A DNA stretch of 64,000 nucleotides. Source: Cristatella mucedo (taxonomy: Eukaryota > Bryozoa > Phylactolaemata > Cristatellidae). Positions 46,200 through 64,000 of this stretch are shown in pieces (the first letter of the stretch is position 1; every line of letters begins with the position of its first letter). The translations under genes and the position numbers were made by a program. The notes beneath the pieces are model-generated. The model was not told where the DNA came from, did no database searches, and saw only the letters and a list, made by a program, of their open reading frames with translations. Location: the NCBI GenBank assembly GCA_009760855.2, contig WPIO01000166.1, positions 108,501-172,500 of the forward strand. Direction: 5' to 3'.

Positions 46200-47750
46200 C
46201 TTTTACTTCCGGTACTTTCTTGACCTTTGCACTCGACCATCCTTAGAAGTTTCAGCTGGCTAACCTCCCTCGATTCGGTAACCACAGCCATGCCTGCAAT
46301 TGCTCACCAGCAATGGTGGCAGCAGCAGCAGCAGCTGCGACAGAGTGAAGGTCGCTGGACAGTCCACATAGACTATCTCGTTATTAATGCCAGCAAACCA
46401 AACGGAAGCGGGTCACACTTGCAAGCAGCCGAGCAGCAGTTGCACCCTGCACGACTGACTCCAAAGCAGCAGCCGAGGCTGCAGCTGAACGCCTACATGT
46501 TTGCAACGCACATAACGCTATGGCAGAGCGCTCGCTGAGCGGCCAAGTGGGCGTGTCGCCCGCACTCGCGGCTGCAGCCGCGAGCAGCACACTCGTTTGA
46601 CACGCCCCCTTTTTTTTATAGAGCAGGCCCTCGAGCTCTGGTCGACCTGCAGCGCTAGCACTTAGCACCGTATACGCAGAGCCGAGCGCACAGCCCGGCA
46701 ACGCCTAGCGCTGACTAGAACGTTGTCTAGGCAACGCCTAGCGCTGACTAGAACGCCTCGAGCTTGCTTTTTTTCGCCAGCTTCGGCGCACACTCGGTCA
46801 ACATCCCAAAACAAAAAAAAAACTCGATGAGATGCGGCCGATGCACCGATCGCTTATCGCCGAGGAAATCGTCGCTGATGATGTGCCTGCAGACCAGCAG
46901 CAGCAGCAGCAGACGATGCCGAAACGCGTCGTCGTCTGCTGCTGCCGCCACTGCCTTAGCCCGAATCGGCCAAAACTCAGCAGTGGTCGTCGTCGTCTTA
47001 CGAGGCAGCCGCATGGAATGACAGGAAGCAACGGGCTCGAGCGAGCAGCCAGACCAGCGGTCACGTGCAACACACGGGCTGGTACTGCTTCCTCAGCGCA
47101 GGGTCGCCGTCCCGACGGGCAAACGTCAGCCAATCGTCTGGCGATCGGAACCGGTGAGCGATGCATCGGCCGCCGCGCCAGCCAGCCAGCCAGCAAGCGC
47201 TGGATCGCGCGGCCGAAGGAGACTCTCCTTCGAAGGAGGAGACTTTCCGGCTGCCGCCGTCAGTCAGCTCCTCGGCAAAGGAGCGTCCGCGCTCGTGGCT
47301 GGCCGCGCCGAGATTGCTGCCGCTCGACAGCGCCAAGAGCCGATCAATCTGGAGGCACATCGCCGGCGACCGTTGCCGTGACGACCGGCAGCAGCAGCAG
47401 CAGCAGACGACCGAATCAATCCTGGCAGGACGACGAGCCTGAAGCTAAGCGAACAACGAGAGAAGAGCGGACGTGAGTAGGAGATGTGACATGTGAAAGG
47501 ACAAGCAAGGACGCCGAGCGATCAGTCGTCACGAGCACATGGCGAATTAAATGACAAGAGAGCAAGCAACAGCCCGAGACACAAGAAAAATGTGCCCAAC
47601 GATTAGCACATCGATGGCCCTCGTGGAAATGTGGAAATGTGAACGTGCTTCTGCTTCCGCCGGCAGAAGTCTCTCGCCTCTCGGTCTCACTCTCTATTTT
47701 GTTGCATCTCTTTTGTTCTCCCTCTCTCTCTCTCTCTCTCTCTCCCTCCG

Positions 47751-47781
<31 letters not shown>

Positions 47782-48150
47782 CTCTCTCTCTCTCTCTCTC
47801 TCTCTCCCTCCCTCCCTCCGTCTCTCTTTCTCTTTCTCTCTCTCTCTCTCCCTCTCACTAACTCTATCTGCATGCTGTTCTTGCACTCAGGCAGTCCATA
47901 CCCACGTGCGCGAACGCAGATTAGCTAGCACACACGTGCACGCACAGTCACGCAAAGGGCATGGCCAGCCTGACATGGCAGCGCGGCGGCCGAACATCGA
48001 CCTTTAGAGATTCAGGACAAGCTGAAAGACTTTCTTCCAGATTCTGCTCACAGAGAGTTCTTTGGTCAGAAAAGTTCTGAGGAACTTGTTATTTTAACTC
48101 TCACTGTCATTTAAAATGTTCGCTTTTTAGCTCCCAGCAGCTCCCGACAT
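46200..48150 (-). other. GC-rich open region downstream of the RhoGEF, unassigned
   Basis: On the minus strand 47360-47061 stays open and reads FAEELTDGGSRKVSSFEG and PDDWLTFARRDGDPALRK before a stop, which looks more protein-like than its surroundings. 46701-46384 is also open (TWPLSERSAIALCALQ). They could be alternative last exons of the RhoGEF, a separate gene or chance. A (CT)n tract occupies 47716-47865. No start or splice chain could be fixed. Confidence 0.3.
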
Positions 48151-48153
48151 TGG

Positions 48154-62868
<14,715 letters not shown>

Positions 62869-63232
62869 CTGCAAGAGAGCGAGCGGCCGGCGGGCTGTGA
62901 GCTCGTGCGAGCGGCAGTGCTGCAACCTCGCCGACCTTGGCGTCGCATGCGAGGTCCTCAGGGACCGGCCACAAAAACCAGCTCATGCGCATGCCGGCTT
63001 GACCCTCGAACCCACGATGGCAGCGGCAGCGGTTCGCCGCCGTAGGCCAAGAGACCGGCTTGCCGCGATGACGGCCAAGAGACCCCGGCGATGGATGGGC
63101 GGGCGGGCGAGTGGCTCAGCTTGCCTGCCCCCCTGGGTCGGAACGCAAAGTCCCCACGGGCCGGCTAACCCTATCCCCCATACGGCAGCTAGGCAAGTGC
63201 TGACTGCCCGCGTTGACTTTATTCGACAAACA

Positions 63233-64000
<768 letters not shown>

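Noticed and set aside
46227-46538. 103-codon plus-strand Gln-rich frame
   Set aside because: No domain, no splice support, and the opposite strand is equally open.

Overview
This window is nuclear DNA from an animal, most likely an invertebrate. Coding DNA sits in short exons with GT-AG introns of about 60 bp to 3.3 kb (one exon is 4.6 kb). The introns and spacers are full of CT/GA, CA/GT and ATT microsatellites, tRNA-derived SINEs and L2/CR1-like LINE pieces. I cannot name the species. Nothing bacterial, viral or CRISPR-like was seen.

Three conserved genes can be assembled from exons whose splice phases agree at nearly every junction. (1) Plus strand, 1944-26779: a roughly 2,750-residue homologue of ICE1, the scaffold of the little elongation complex. 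It has an N-terminal coiled coil, a very long repeat-rich middle in two large exons, and a conserved helical C-terminal part; its first exon(s) lie off the left edge. (2) Minus strand, 40753-33150: a complete or nearly complete ABHD18 (alpha/beta hydrolase), with the GVSMGG nucleophile elbow and the Asp and His of a catalytic triad. Its stop codon lies on the first bases of a SINE. (3) Minus strand, 62868-48154: the C-terminal part of a Dbl-family Rho guanine-nucleotide exchange factor close to MCF2L/DBS (helical region, linker, DH, PH, SH3-like); the 5' end lies beyond the right edge.

Layout: 1-26.8 kb ICE1; 26.8-33.1 kb spacer between convergent genes, mostly repeat relics; 33.1-40.8 kb ABHD18 with a 0.9-kb minisatellite and a 1.5-kb LINE in its introns; 40.8-48.2 kb spacer; 48.2-62.9 kb the RhoGEF, carrying a 1.85-kb LINE in reverse orientation inside its PH-domain intron; then a (CA)n tract to the window end. 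The three genes have no known common pathway (snRNA transcription, lipid hydrolysis, Rho signalling), so I see no operon-like logic.

The mobile fraction is the more coherent story. LINE family A (ATT-repeat tail) and SINE1 share a 3' stem-loop-like tail, the usual sign that a SINE borrows the LINE's machinery. LINE family B (ACATT-type tail) is a separate lineage with two long, closely similar copies. SINE2 is a second tRNA-like family with a TTTA-rich tail. No undescribed multi-gene system was found; the best leads are the SINE-borne stop codon, the SINE1/LINE A pairing and the sense-strand pyrimidine bias of intronic CT tracts.
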